A DNA stretch of 64,000 nucleotides from XN24 sp047921455 (GTDB taxonomy: Bacteria > Pseudomonadota > Gammaproteobacteria > Steroidobacterales > XN24), in contig JBLRWC010000013.1 of the NCBI GenBank assembly GCA_047921455.1, positions 1 through 64,000 on the forward strand. Direction: 5' to 3'. The position numbers and the translations under genes were made by a program. Numbering within the stretch: the stretch's first letter is position 1; each line of letters begins with the position of its first letter. The notes beneath the pieces are model-generated. The model was not told where the DNA came from. It made no database searches and saw only the letters and a list, made by a program, of their open reading frames with translations. This document shows, in pieces, positions 50,453 through 59,579 of this stretch.

Positions 50453-52408
50453 TCAGGGTCTAAAGCTGCGCACCTCGTGCCGCAGCGCGCCGAGTAACGC
50501 GGCCTCGGCGGGGTGCGCCTCGTAACGTAATGCCGTATAGAGCCGGGTCACCCGTGCGACGGGCTGCGCAAGCGCCGGGCGTTCCGTGGCAATGCGCGCG
50601 GCAAAATCCTGCGGGCCTTCTTGTGGCGCGCGCCCCAGGCCGGCCTGCTCGAGGCGCCGACAGAACTCTCGGTAAAGGCGCAGCGCCTCCGGGGTCGCGG
50701 GCGGTCGCAGCCGCCAGGCCAGCCACAGCGACAGCGCCAGCATGATGGCGGTGACAAATAGCACCACGCCGATCACCAGGGTGCGCCAGTCGGCGCCGGG
50801 CAGGCCGAGCCTTGCCAGCAAGGCGAGCTGGCGGTCCGGCCCGTAACCCAGCACCCAGTCGGTCCACAAGCTGTCCAGCGCGTCCCAGCTCTGGCTGAGC
50901 GCCCGGAAGCCGGGAAACCCCCGCAACTGGCCGCCGGGAACGCGTTCCCCGCTCGGCAGCGCTTCCGCGAGGCTGAGTTCCACGCGGTTCGGGGCTACTG
51001 CGCCGGTCGGGTCCACGCGGGTCCAGCCACGACCTTCGAGCCAGACTTCTGACCAGGCATGCGCTTCCGACTGGCGCACCACCAGGCGATTGCTGATGGG
51101 ATTGGTTTCGCCGCCCTGGTAGCCCGTGACGACTCGCGCCGGGAGCCCGGCGGCCCGCGCCAGCATGGTGAACGCCGAGGCGTAGTGCTCACAGAACCCA
51201 CGCCGTGCGCGGAACATGAATTCGTCCACCGGGTGGCCGCCAGTCAGCATCGGCGGCTGCAAGGTATAGACGAAGGGCTCGTTCCGGAAGTGCGCCAGCA
51301 CCAGGTCGACGAAAGCATCGTCGGAGCCGGCAACGGCGCGCAGTTCCCGGGCGAAGGCGGCCGTGCGCGGGTTGCGGCCGTCCGGCAATTGCAGTGTACG
51401 CATCCGCACCAGGGGGCTGAGCTCCGGTTCGGGCTTCGCTGCCGGCCAGGACTCGATCTCGAGGGCGCGCACGCTGTCGATCGGCTGGCGTGTCACCAGT
51501 TGGTACGCATGCGTCAGCAGCGCCTCGCGATCGGACCAGCGGCCCGGGTAATCGAGCGCCAGCAGCCAGGCTCGACCGTGCGGTTCGATGGTGATGCGGT
51601 AGCGATAGCTGGGGCCGCGCAGCTCCATGTCCGGATTCAACAAGGCCCGGCGATCGAGGTCGCGCCAGGTCCAGCCGTCAAAGCGCTCCAGCACCGGCCC
51701 GCGCCAGTAGAGCATGGCGGGCGGCGGCGTCGGCCCATCGAAACTGACGCGAAAGGCGATCTCATCGGACTGGATGAGTTGTGAGATCTGGCCGGGTGAC
51801 ATCTCGTCAGACAGTCCGGTGAGACCTGCAGCACCGTGCGATGGCAGCGCCCAGAACGGCCCGGGCACCCGTGGGAACAGTAGAAACAGCACCAGCGCGA
51901 CCGGTACCGCGAATGCCAGCATGCGCAGGACGATGCCCGTCGAAGTGCGCAGGGGCAACGGTGGCCCACCGCGCACGCCCTGCAGCAGCGCGACGGTGAT
52001 GGCGATCACGCTGGCCAGCAGCCATGGCAGACTCCAGATCGGCTGGTCATATAACAGTTGGGCCAGGATGATGAAGAAGCCGATGAACGACAACACCTGG
52101 AGGTCGCGCCGCGTGCGGGTTTCCAGCAGCTTCATCGCGGCCATCACGACCAGCAGCGCACCACCTGCTTCCAGGCCGTTGAAGGTCCGGTAGGTGAGCA
52201 GCACGCCGATGACGCAGGCAAATGCCAGCGGCAGTCGCAACCAGCCCGGCGGCAGGCGCCAGCCGAATTGCTGCACGGCCAGGCGCCATAGCGCCGCAAT
52301 GGCAAACACGCCGATGATCCAGGACGGCAGGCGCAGTGCTGCCGGGACGAGCGCAAACAGCAGCGCGGCCAGCATCAGGCCCAGGCGCAGCTTGGCCGGG
52401 TCAGCCAC
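50453..52408 (-). CDS. TgpA-like transglutaminase-domain membrane protein
   Basis: This is a 651-residue inner-membrane protein. An N-terminal DUF3488 region with five to six spans (to about residue 185) is followed by a periplasmic transglutaminase-like domain with catalytic cysteine (RRGFCEHYASAFTMLARAAGLPARVVTGYQGG) and histidine (SEAHAWSEVWLEGRGWTRVDPT). Then a single span and a C-terminal DUF4129 tail (LYREFCRRLEQAGLGRAPQEGPQDFAARI) follow. TgpA is essential in Pseudomonas aeruginosa, its substrate is unclear. GTG 52408 has GAGGG upstream; ATG 52432 would add eight residues within the DUF58 gene. It is third in moxR-DUF58-tgpA. Confidence 0.9.
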   Translation of the reverse strand: MADPAKLRLGLMLAALLFALVPAALRLPSWIIGVFAIAALWRLAVQQFGWRLPPGWLRLPLAFACVIGVLLTYRTFNGLEAGGALLVVMAAMKLLETRTRRDLQVLSFIGFFIILAQLLYDQPIWSLPWLLASVIAITVALLQGVRGGPPLPLRTSTGIVLRMLAFAVPVALVLFLLFPRVPGPFWALPSHGAAGLTGLSDEMSPGQISQLIQSDEIAFRVSFDGPTPPPAMLYWRGPVLERFDGWTWRDLDRRALLNPDMELRGPSYRYRITIEPHGRAWLLALDYPGRWSDREALLTHAYQLVTRQPIDSVRALEIESWPAAKPEPELSPLVRMRTLQLPDGRNPRTAAFARELRAVAGSDDAFVDLVLAHFRNEPFVYTLQPPMLTGGHPVDEFMFRARRGFCEHYASAFTMLARAAGLPARVVTGYQGGETNPISNRLVVRQSEAHAWSEVWLEGRGWTRVDPTGAVAPNRVELSLAEALPSGERVPGGQLRGFPGFRALSQSWDALDSLWTDWVLGYGPDRQLALLARLGLPGADWRTLVIGVVLFVTAIMLALSLWLAWRLRPPATPEALRLYREFCRRLEQAGLGRAPQEGPQDFAARIATERPALAQPVARVTRLYTALRYEAHPAEAALLGALRHEVRSFRP

Positions 52409-53384
52409 GGGCGGGACCCTCGCCGCCGGCATACAGCGCCAGCGCCTCGAGACAGCGATGGCGATGCGCCGGGCCCATGCCCGGGGGAATCAACGTCCCT
52501 GGAATACGCAAACCGAATGCGCCGCCGCCGGCGTGCGCGTCGAGCACCCAGCGGCACAATACCGACAGGCGCGTCTCGACCGGCATCGCCGGCAGGCTGT
52601 CCCAGTCCAGCCAGGCGCTGCCGCGTGCGCTGCCGGTGAATTCTTTCACCGGCAGTTCGCCGCCACGCGCCGCCGCTTTCCACGCGATGCGCCGCGGCGA
52701 GTCGCCCTTGCGGAAGGCGCGCAGGCCGGCAAAGTCGTCTTCGCCGCGGCGCTCGTCCCAGCGGCCGTCTGCATCCTCGGGGCCGCCCGCCGGAGGCGCC
52801 GGCGCATGTTCAGCCGGCGCGGGATAGATGGTGGTTGCACATTCCGGGTGCAGCCAGGCCCAGGTGCGGAACAGGCCGAAGGGGAAACCGGTGTGTACGC
52901 CGATGCGCTCGACGGCAAAGCGTCCGCGCCGCCTGGTGGGCAGGTCGAGATGCAGTTCGCCCCGCTCGCCGGGCGCCAGGTCGAGAAATTGCGAGCGCAC
53001 CTGTTCGCAGCTGATCTGCAGGTCGTGACGTGCGTGGCCGCCGGTGTTTTCCAGCGCCAGCGCGAGCCGGACCGGATGTCCGGCGAACGTGGGTTGCAAG
53101 TGAAAGCCCCGCGCCACGACGCCGCTGAGGTTCTGGTGTGACCAGTGCATCGTCACCAGCCCGAGGCCGGCCAGCAGGAAGGTCAGCGCAAAGGCCATGT
53201 TGTTGTTGTAGTTCATGGCCGCGAGCAACATGCCGAACAGGCTCATGGCGTAGCCGACCCCGAGTGCGGTCGGCAGGATGTAAATGCGCCGGCGATGCAG
53301 TTCGACGGGATCTTCGTCGGGTCCCTGGCGGCGGCGCGCCCAAGCACGCGCAAGGGCGTCGATACGGCCAGCCAAAGTACTCAT
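52401..53384 (-). CDS. DUF58 family protein
   Basis: The 327-residue protein has two N-terminal membrane spans (ILPTALGVGYAMSLFGMLLAAMN and AFALTFLLAGLGLVTM), a beta-sandwich region, and the DUF58 motif DDFAGLRAFRKGDSPRRIAWKAAARGGELPVKEF. A degenerate vWA-like segment (WLDWDSLPAMPVETRLSVLCRWVLDA) follows. It is the usual partner of MoxR ATPases and TgpA. The three form a conserved operon thought to help maturation of envelope proteins. ATG 53384 was chosen because the frame further upstream overlaps moxR. Confidence 0.88.
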   Translation of the reverse strand: MSTLAGRIDALARAWARRRQGPDEDPVELHRRRIYILPTALGVGYAMSLFGMLLAAMNYNNNMAFALTFLLAGLGLVTMHWSHQNLSGVVARGFHLQPTFAGHPVRLALALENTGGHARHDLQISCEQVRSQFLDLAPGERGELHLDLPTRRRGRFAVERIGVHTGFPFGLFRTWAWLHPECATTIYPAPAEHAPAPPAGGPEDADGRWDERRGEDDFAGLRAFRKGDSPRRIAWKAAARGGELPVKEFTGSARGSAWLDWDSLPAMPVETRLSVLCRWVLDAHAGGGAFGLRIPGTLIPPGMGPAHRHRCLEALALYAGGEGPARG

Positions 53385-53418
53385 GCGCCCGGGGCAGAGT
53401 CGAGTTGGCGCGAGGGGC

Positions 53419-54360
53419 TCAGGGAATCGGTACCGCGGCGACAAGGCGTTCTCCGGGATCCGCGCCCGCCGCTTCGCTGTCCGTCTCCAGCCGGTGTCCC
53501 GTTACTGCGGGCGTGACGGCCTGGACGTCTTCCGGAATGACCGACTTGCGGCCATCGAGCAGCGCCCAGGCGCGCGCGCTGCGCAACAGCGCGATGGCGG
53601 CGCGCGGCGACAGTCCGGCGCCAAACCCCGGATGCTCGCGGCTCCATGCGACCAGGGCCTGCACGTAATCCAGCAAGGCCTCGGAAACATGTACATGGTC
53701 GACTTCCCGCCGCAGCCGCAGCAGCACGCCAGATTCGGCGGCCAGCGGCAGTCGATTGAGCAGCGCACGGCGGTCCTCGCCGCGCAACAATTCCCGTTCC
53801 ATGGTTCGTTCCGGATAGCCCAGCCGGATACGCATCAGGAAGCGATCGAGTTGGGATTCCGGCAAGGGAAACGTGCCGACCTGCTCTGCCGGGTTCTGTG
53901 TCGCCACGACGAAAAAAGGTTCCGGCAGGGCGTGGCTGACGCCGTCCACGGTGACCTGGCGCTCCTCCATGGCCTCGAGCAGCGCGCTTTGCGCTTTCGG
54001 CGTGGCGCGGTTGACCTCGTCGGCCAGCAGGAGTTGAGTGAACACCGGGCCCGGGTGAAACTGGAACGCGCCGCTGTCGCTCTGATAAATCGACACGCCC
54101 ACGACGTCCGCCGGCAGCAGGTCGCTGGTGAACTGGATGCGCTGGTAGGAGAGGCCAAGGACGCGGGCGATCCCGTGCGCAAGCGTGGTTTTGCCGACCC
54201 CAGGCACGTCCTCGATCAACAGGTGTCCGCCGGCCAGCAGGCAGGTGACGCACAGGCGCAACTGGCGCGCTTTGCCGAGAATGATTCCTTCCAGCAAGGA
54301 CAGCGCCTGCTGCAGCCCCGCCAGGTCCGCGGCGGGTGCCGATCCGCTCGCCTGCGGCAT
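53419..54360 (-). CDS. MoxR-family AAA+ ATPase
   Basis: The 313-residue AAA+ protein carries Walker A GVGKTTLA in LIEDVPGVGKTTLAHGIARVLG, Walker B LLLADEVNRATPKAQSALLEAMEERQVTVDG (with the MoxR insertion), and sensor 1 FVVATQNPAEQVGTFPLPESQLDRF. It is a chaperone-like ATPase that acts with DUF58/vWA proteins. ATG 54360 lies one base after the end of valS. Downstream DUF58 and TgpA genes follow on the same strand. Confidence 0.94.
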   Translation of the reverse strand: MPQASGSAPAADLAGLQQALSLLEGIILGKARQLRLCVTCLLAGGHLLIEDVPGVGKTTLAHGIARVLGLSYQRIQFTSDLLPADVVGVSIYQSDSGAFQFHPGPVFTQLLLADEVNRATPKAQSALLEAMEERQVTVDGVSHALPEPFFVVATQNPAEQVGTFPLPESQLDRFLMRIRLGYPERTMERELLRGEDRRALLNRLPLAAESGVLLRLRREVDHVHVSEALLDYVQALVAWSREHPGFGAGLSPRAAIALLRSARAWALLDGRKSVIPEDVQAVTPAVTGHRLETDSEAAGADPGERLVAAVPIP

Positions 54361-54361
54361 C

Positions 54362-57127
54362 TCAGCCGAGGGCACGGACACGTTCCAGCTGCTGGTCGAG
54401 ATTGGCGATCGCGGCGCCAAGTTCCTCCGCGCGCCGGCGTTCCTTGTCGACGACGGCAGCGGGCGCGTTATCGACGAACGACGGCTTGTCGAGCTTGGCG
54501 CGCGTCTTGGCAAGGTCCGACTCGAGCTTGCCGCGCTGTTTTTCGAGCCGCGCAATTTCTGCCGCGGCGTCGATCAGGCCGGCCATCGGCACCAGCAGCT
54601 TCATATCGCCGAGCAGTACCGTGGCCGCGGGCGGCGCAGTGACGCCCGGCGCAAGCGGCTCGACGGATTGCAGCCGGGCCAGCCGCAGCAGCAGCGGCTC
54701 GTTGGCCTCGAGGGCCGCAAGGTCGCGCGGGCTGGCGTCCTGCAACATCACTGCCAGGGGTTTGCCGGGCGGGATATTCATCTCGCCGCGCACCTGGCGT
54801 ACGCCGAGCACAAAGGCCTGTACCCAGGCCATGTCCTGCTCCGCTTGGGGGTCCTGCGGATAAGCGTCGGGGTCGGGATAGGCTTGCAGCATGACGGTTT
54901 CACCGTTGACCCCGGCGATCGGCGCGGCGCGGCGCCACAGGGCCTCGGTGATGAACGGCATCAACGGGTGCAGCAGGCGCAGCAGTGCTTCGAGCAACTC
55001 GGCCAGCGTCCGGCGCGTGGCGCGCTTTTCGGCTGCCGAGGCGTGGTCCGAGTTCAATACCGGCTTGACGAGTTCCAGGTACCAGTCGCAGAACTCGTGC
55101 CACGTGAACTCGTACATGGCCTGGGCGGCAAGATCGAGTCGGTAGGCTTCGAATGACTCCAGCGCGAGGCGCGTCGCTGCGCCGAAGCGCGAGCGGATCC
55201 AGCGGTCCGCAAGGCCAAACTCGAGCGGACCATCCGGGCCGCAATCTTCGCCCTCGGTGTTCATCATCACGAAACGCGATGCATTCCAGAGCTTGTTGCA
55301 GAAATTGCGGTAACCCTCGATGCGGCCGAGGTCGAGGCGGACATCGCGGCCCGTGGTCGCCAGGGAGGCGAAGGTGAAACGCAGTGCGTCCGTGCCGAAG
55401 GCGGGGATGCCCGCAGGGAATTCCTTGCGGGTGGCCTTCTGGATGTGCGCCCGAAGCTGCGGCTGCATCATTCCGGTGGTGCGTTTTTCGACCAGGGTCT
55501 CGAGCTCGACGCCGTCGATCAAATCGAGCGGGTCGAGCACATTGCCCTTGGATTTCGACATTTTCTGGCCTTCGCCGTCGCGCACCAGGCCGTGGATGTA
55601 AACCTCCCGAAACGGCACGTCGCCCATAAACTTCATGCCCATCATGATCATGCGGGCTACCCAGAAAAAAATGATGTCGAACCCAGTGACGAGCACCGTG
55701 CCGGGATACCAGGTCCTGAGTGCTTCGGTGGGCTCTGGCCAACCGAGCGTGCTGAACGGCCATAAAGCCGAAGAAAACCAGGTATCGAGCACATCCTCGT
55801 CCTGGGTGAGCGGGACGTCGTCCGCGAGCCCGGACCGGCGTCGGGCATCGGCTTCGTCGTAGCCGACATGTGCACCGCCGTCGGGGTCATACCAGGCGGG
55901 AATGCGATGTCCCCACCAGAGCTGGCGGCTGATGCACCAGTCCTGGATGTTGCGCATCCATTCGAAATAGGTTTTCGACCAGTTCTCGGGGACAAAACGC
56001 ACCCGGCCGTCCTCGACCGCGGCAATCGCCGGTTCGGCCAGTGGCGCCACTTTCACATACCACTGGTCGGTCAGGTACGGCTCGAGGACAGCGCCACTGC
56101 GGTCGCCACGCGGCACGACCATGCGGTGCTCCTCGGTGCGCTCGAGCAGGCCGAGCGCCGCCATGTCCGCCACCACGCGCTCGCGGCCCATGAAGCGGTC
56201 CAGGCCGCGATAAGCGACCGGCACATCGTCGTTAAGCGCGCCATTGTCGTCGAGCACGTTGATCATCTCGAGTTCGTGGCGACGCCCGATCTCGTAGTCG
56301 TTGAAGTCATGCGCCGGCGTGATTTTTACGCAGCCGCTGCCAAATTCCGGATCGACATAGCTGTCCGCGATGATGGGGATGCGCCGGTCCGTGAGGGGCA
56401 AAAGAATTTCCCGTCCGACCAGCGCCGCGTAGCGGGGGTCGTCGGGATGCACTGCCACGGCGGTATCGCCAAGCATCGTCTCGGGTCGTGTCGTCGCCAC
56501 CACCAGTGCGCCGTCGCCGTCGGCCAGCGGGTAGCGAAAGTGCCACAGCTTGCCAAGCTCTTCTTCGCTGACCACTTCGAGATCTGACAGCGCGGTATGG
56601 AGCACCGGGTCCCAGTTGACGAGCCGCTTGCCCCGGTAAATCAGTCCTTCGTCGTGCAGTCGGACGAAGGCGTGAGTGACGGCCTGCGAGAGCTCGGGGT
56701 CCATGGTGAACTTGTGGCGCGACCAGTCCACGGAGGCGCCGAGGCGTTTCAGCTGGCGCTCGATGGTGTCCCCGGACGACTGTTTCCACTGCCAGACCCG
56801 CGACACGAAGGCTTCCCGGCCCAGTTCGCGCCGGTTCTCGCCGGCGGCGTTCAGTTGGCGCTCTACCACCATCTGCGTGGCAATCCCGGCATGGTCGGTG
56901 CCCGGCTGCCACAAGGTGTTGTAGCCGCGCATCCGGTGTAGCCGCGTGAGCGCATCCATGATGGTGTCCTGGAAGGCATGTCCCATGTGCAGCGTGCCGG
57001 TGACGTTCGGCGGCGGCAGCATGATGCAGTAAGGCTTCCCGCTCCCGGACGGGGCGAAGCACTCGAGACGTTCCCAGTCGGCGTAAATCTCTGCCTCGAT
57101 GGCTTCGGGGGTATAGGTCTTCTGCAT
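54362..57127 (-). CDS. valS: valyl-tRNA synthetase
   Basis: The 921-residue class I synthetase has HIGH-like PPPNVTGTLHMGHAFQDT near residue 35 and KMSKS in DGEGQKMSKSKGNVLDP near 520. The CP1 editing domain lies between (VATTRPETMLGDTAVAVHPDD). The C-terminal coiled-coil arm (MAGLIDAAAEIARLEKQRGKLESDLAKTRAKL) is typical of ValS. The order holC-(102-residue gene)-valS is close to the usual pepA-holC-valS of gammaproteobacteria. Confidence 0.97.
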   Translation of the reverse strand: MQKTYTPEAIEAEIYADWERLECFAPSGSGKPYCIMLPPPNVTGTLHMGHAFQDTIMDALTRLHRMRGYNTLWQPGTDHAGIATQMVVERQLNAAGENRRELGREAFVSRVWQWKQSSGDTIERQLKRLGASVDWSRHKFTMDPELSQAVTHAFVRLHDEGLIYRGKRLVNWDPVLHTALSDLEVVSEEELGKLWHFRYPLADGDGALVVATTRPETMLGDTAVAVHPDDPRYAALVGREILLPLTDRRIPIIADSYVDPEFGSGCVKITPAHDFNDYEIGRRHELEMINVLDDNGALNDDVPVAYRGLDRFMGRERVVADMAALGLLERTEEHRMVVPRGDRSGAVLEPYLTDQWYVKVAPLAEPAIAAVEDGRVRFVPENWSKTYFEWMRNIQDWCISRQLWWGHRIPAWYDPDGGAHVGYDEADARRRSGLADDVPLTQDEDVLDTWFSSALWPFSTLGWPEPTEALRTWYPGTVLVTGFDIIFFWVARMIMMGMKFMGDVPFREVYIHGLVRDGEGQKMSKSKGNVLDPLDLIDGVELETLVEKRTTGMMQPQLRAHIQKATRKEFPAGIPAFGTDALRFTFASLATTGRDVRLDLGRIEGYRNFCNKLWNASRFVMMNTEGEDCGPDGPLEFGLADRWIRSRFGAATRLALESFEAYRLDLAAQAMYEFTWHEFCDWYLELVKPVLNSDHASAAEKRATRRTLAELLEALLRLLHPLMPFITEALWRRAAPIAGVNGETVMLQAYPDPDAYPQDPQAEQDMAWVQAFVLGVRQVRGEMNIPPGKPLAVMLQDASPRDLAALEANEPLLLRLARLQSVEPLAPGVTAPPAATVLLGDMKLLVPMAGLIDAAAEIARLEKQRGKLESDLAKTRAKLDKPSFVDNAPAAVVDKERRRAEELGAAIANLDQQLERVRALG

Positions 57128-57150
57128 CGGCCTGGACAGTCCTTGGAGGG

Positions 57151-57459
57151 TCAGGGGGTGCGCAGATGGTTGCGCAAGGCGCGTTCTATGATATCCGGAA
57201 GCTCCTCGCGCAGGCGCGACGAGGCTTGTTCGAACAGTGCTGATTCAACCTCGCGCACCGCGGAGTGCAGCAGGTCGAGCACCACTTCCCAGGCCACGGC
57301 CACCAGTTCCGCTTTCAAGGCAGCCAGTTCGTGATCCGACAACTGGCGCGGTGCGGCAAGTGCGACGGACGTGAGTACCGGCGGTCCGTCCGGGGCTTCC
57401 TGTTCGGCTGGCGCGACCAGCACCGGAATCGTGGGCGCTGGCTTGGTCTTCTTGCTCAT
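57151..57459 (-). CDS. small helical protein between holC and valS, unknown
   Basis: The 102-residue hypothetical protein has a proline/alanine-rich N-terminal third (PTIPVLVAPAEQEAPDGPPVL) and a helical C-terminal half (ELAALKAELVAVAWEVVLDLLHSAVREVESALFEQASSRLREELPDIIERALRNHL). There is no signal peptide or membrane span. The start ATG overlaps the holC stop (ATGA) and the valS start is 23 bp further on. Similar short genes of no known function occur at this position in other proteobacteria. A role in replication or in a complex with holC is possible by position only. Confidence 0.75.
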   Translation of the reverse strand: MSKKTKPAPTIPVLVAPAEQEAPDGPPVLTSVALAAPRQLSDHELAALKAELVAVAWEVVLDLLHSAVREVESALFEQASSRLREELPDIIERALRNHLRTP

Positions 57460-57905
57460 GCCGCGCGATTCCCGATCCGGTGCGTTTCCAGCGAGTAACC
57501 GCGATCGCGATAAAACCGAAAGCGGTCGCGGGCGAGCGTGCGTTGCGCGTCGTCGCCGCCGACGATTTCAGCGACGCGCTCGAAGCGACTGAAGAACAGC
57601 GGTACCGCCGCGTCGAGGTTGACCAGCAGCTGGGCTTCAAAAGCCGGTTCCCCGGTGCCGATGCGAATCGGTGTGGCGGCCGCGAGCGCCGGGTCGAGGT
57701 CGGGCGCATCCAGCACATGCGGCAGGAAACCGCTCTCCTTGAAGGCCCACAACAGGCCGTCGAGATGCTGTGCGTCGTGCGGCGAAGCAGCGTGTAAATG
57801 GACCGTGTGTTTCAGCCGCCAGGCCTTTTCCGTCAGCCGGCAAGCGAAACGCGCGCGCGCCTGTTCAGCGTCGTCCTCGAGGATATAGAAATCAATGCGC
57901 GTCAT
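57456..57905 (-). CDS. holC: DNA polymerase III chi subunit
   Basis: HolC links the clamp loader to SSB. The 149-residue protein opens with RIDFYILEDDAEQARARFACRLTEKAWRLKHTVHLHAAS, and has the conserved LDGLLWAFKESGFLPHVL and GTGEPAFEAQLLVNLDAAVPLFFSRFERVAEIV. The length and motifs agree with family members. It lies 19 bp after pepA, the expected order in gammaproteobacteria. Confidence 0.94.
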   Translation of the reverse strand: MTRIDFYILEDDAEQARARFACRLTEKAWRLKHTVHLHAASPHDAQHLDGLLWAFKESGFLPHVLDAPDLDPALAAATPIRIGTGEPAFEAQLLVNLDAAVPLFFSRFERVAEIVGGDDAQRTLARDRFRFYRDRGYSLETHRIGNRAA

Positions 57906-57924
57906 CCTGGTCCGTGCGCGGCCT

Positions 57925-59418
57925 TCAGGCGACGCCAGCCCGGCTCATCAGGAATTGTGCCAGCAGCGGTGCCGGCCGACCGGTAGCGCCCTTGGCCTGG
58001 CCGGACATCCAGGCCGTGCCTGCGATGTCCAGGTGCGCCCATTTCAGGTCCTTGGTGAAGCGCGCGAGGAAGCATGCCGCCGTGATCGCGCCGGCGTCGC
58101 GGCCGGCGACGTTGGCGACGTCCGCGAAGTTGCTTTTCAGCTGTTCATCGTATTCCTCGCCGATCGGCATGTGCCAGGCGCGGTCCTCGGCATCGACGCC
58201 GGCGCGCAGGATCTCGCGTGCAAGGGTCTCGTCGCTGCTCATGACGGCGCTCAAGTGATGGCCAAGCGCAATGACGCAGGCGCCGGTCAGGGTCGCAACG
58301 TCAATGACCGTGGTCGGCTTGAAGCGCCGCGCGTAGGTCAACGCATCGCACAGGATCAGCCGTCCCTCGGCGTCCGTATTCAGAATTTCGATGGTTTGCC
58401 CGGACATGCTGGTGACGATGTCACCGGGCCGGGTAGCCAGGCCGTCGGGCATGTTTTCGGCGGCCGGCACCAGGGCGACCACGTTGATCGGCAGCTTGAG
58501 CCGCACCACGGTGGCCATGGCGCCGAGCACGCTTGCGGCGCCGCACATGTCGAACTTCATTTCATCCATGGCCAGCGACGGCTTGATCGAAATACCACCG
58601 GTATCGAAGGTGATGCCCTTGCCGACCAGCGCCACGGGCGCTTTCTGCTTGGGTCCGCCGCGCCATTCCATGACGATCAGCTTCGGCGGCTGGCGGCTGC
58701 CTTGCGCCACGGCCAGCAGGGCGTTCATGCCCAGCTTTTTCATTTGTGCCTGTTCAACGATCGACACCTTGAGCCCGGTGCCGCCGGCCGCGAGTTTTTT
58801 GGCCTCTGCGGCCAGGTAGGTCGGCGTGCAGACGTTGCCGGGCAGGTTGCCCAGGCGTCGGGCAAGCGATTGTCCCTCGGCAACGGCCTTGCCGTGGGCG
58901 AAGCCCAGGTCGGTTGCCGCTTGCGCCTTGCGATCCGGTATCCACAAGGTGAACTTGGCCAGTTTCGGCGGGTTGTTCTTCTCGGACTTCATTTCATCGA
59001 AGCGATAAGCGGTTTCCTCGGCCGCTTCGCTGGCATGGCGTGCCAGCACGTAATGGTCGGCGTCGGCCACGTCCTCGGTGGACAGGAAGCTGAAAGCATC
59101 CTTGGCGCCGGTCTCCAGCAACGCCTTGACGGCGGCGCAGTGCGCCTTGCGCCAGGCCTTGAGATCCAGCTTGCCTTGCTCGCCCAGTCCCACCAGGAGT
59201 ACCCGGCGGGCCGAGATGCCAGTCAGGTTGTGCAGCAGAAGAGTGGCGCCCGGCTTGCCGACGAAGTCGCCGCCCTTCACCAGGCCAGCCGCGATTTTGC
59301 CCGCGACCGCATCGATTTCCTGTGCCGCCTGCGACAGCTTGCCGTTCTTATACACGCCGACGATGGCGCAGTCTGTCCGGAGGGTTGCCGCCGAGCCGGT
59401 CTTCGCAAAAAAATCCAT
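57925..59418 (-). CDS. pepA: leucyl aminopeptidase (M17)
   Basis: This 497-residue cytosolic M17 peptidase has two zinc or manganese ions. Metal and catalytic residues lie in VGKGITFDTGGISIKPSLAMDEMKFDM (catalytic lysine and aspartate) and the signature NTDAEGRLILCDALTYA (with the catalytic arginine). The N-terminal macro-like domain is also present. PepA can also act as a DNA-binding accessory factor in Escherichia coli, but nothing here tests that. AGGAGA precedes ATG 59418. The divergent lptF begins 161 bp away. Confidence 0.96.
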   Translation of the reverse strand: MDFFAKTGSAATLRTDCAIVGVYKNGKLSQAAQEIDAVAGKIAAGLVKGGDFVGKPGATLLLHNLTGISARRVLLVGLGEQGKLDLKAWRKAHCAAVKALLETGAKDAFSFLSTEDVADADHYVLARHASEAAEETAYRFDEMKSEKNNPPKLAKFTLWIPDRKAQAATDLGFAHGKAVAEGQSLARRLGNLPGNVCTPTYLAAEAKKLAAGGTGLKVSIVEQAQMKKLGMNALLAVAQGSRQPPKLIVMEWRGGPKQKAPVALVGKGITFDTGGISIKPSLAMDEMKFDMCGAASVLGAMATVVRLKLPINVVALVPAAENMPDGLATRPGDIVTSMSGQTIEILNTDAEGRLILCDALTYARRFKPTTVIDVATLTGACVIALGHHLSAVMSSDETLAREILRAGVDAEDRAWHMPIGEEYDEQLKSNFADVANVAGRDAGAITAACFLARFTKDLKWAHLDIAGTAWMSGQAKGATGRPAPLLAQFLMSRAGVA

Positions 59419-59579
59419 CTGCCAGTCTCCTGAATGCCGCCACCAGGGCGGTTGAAAAGTGTCCGTACGCCGATGCCGCGTGTATCCGGCTCTTTAGCAA
59501 GCAGGTCCCGTGGCGCTTGCGGAAGCGGTAAGATGCCGGAGTTTAATGGATAAGAGGGCAGGCTGAAACTGCGCGCTTT

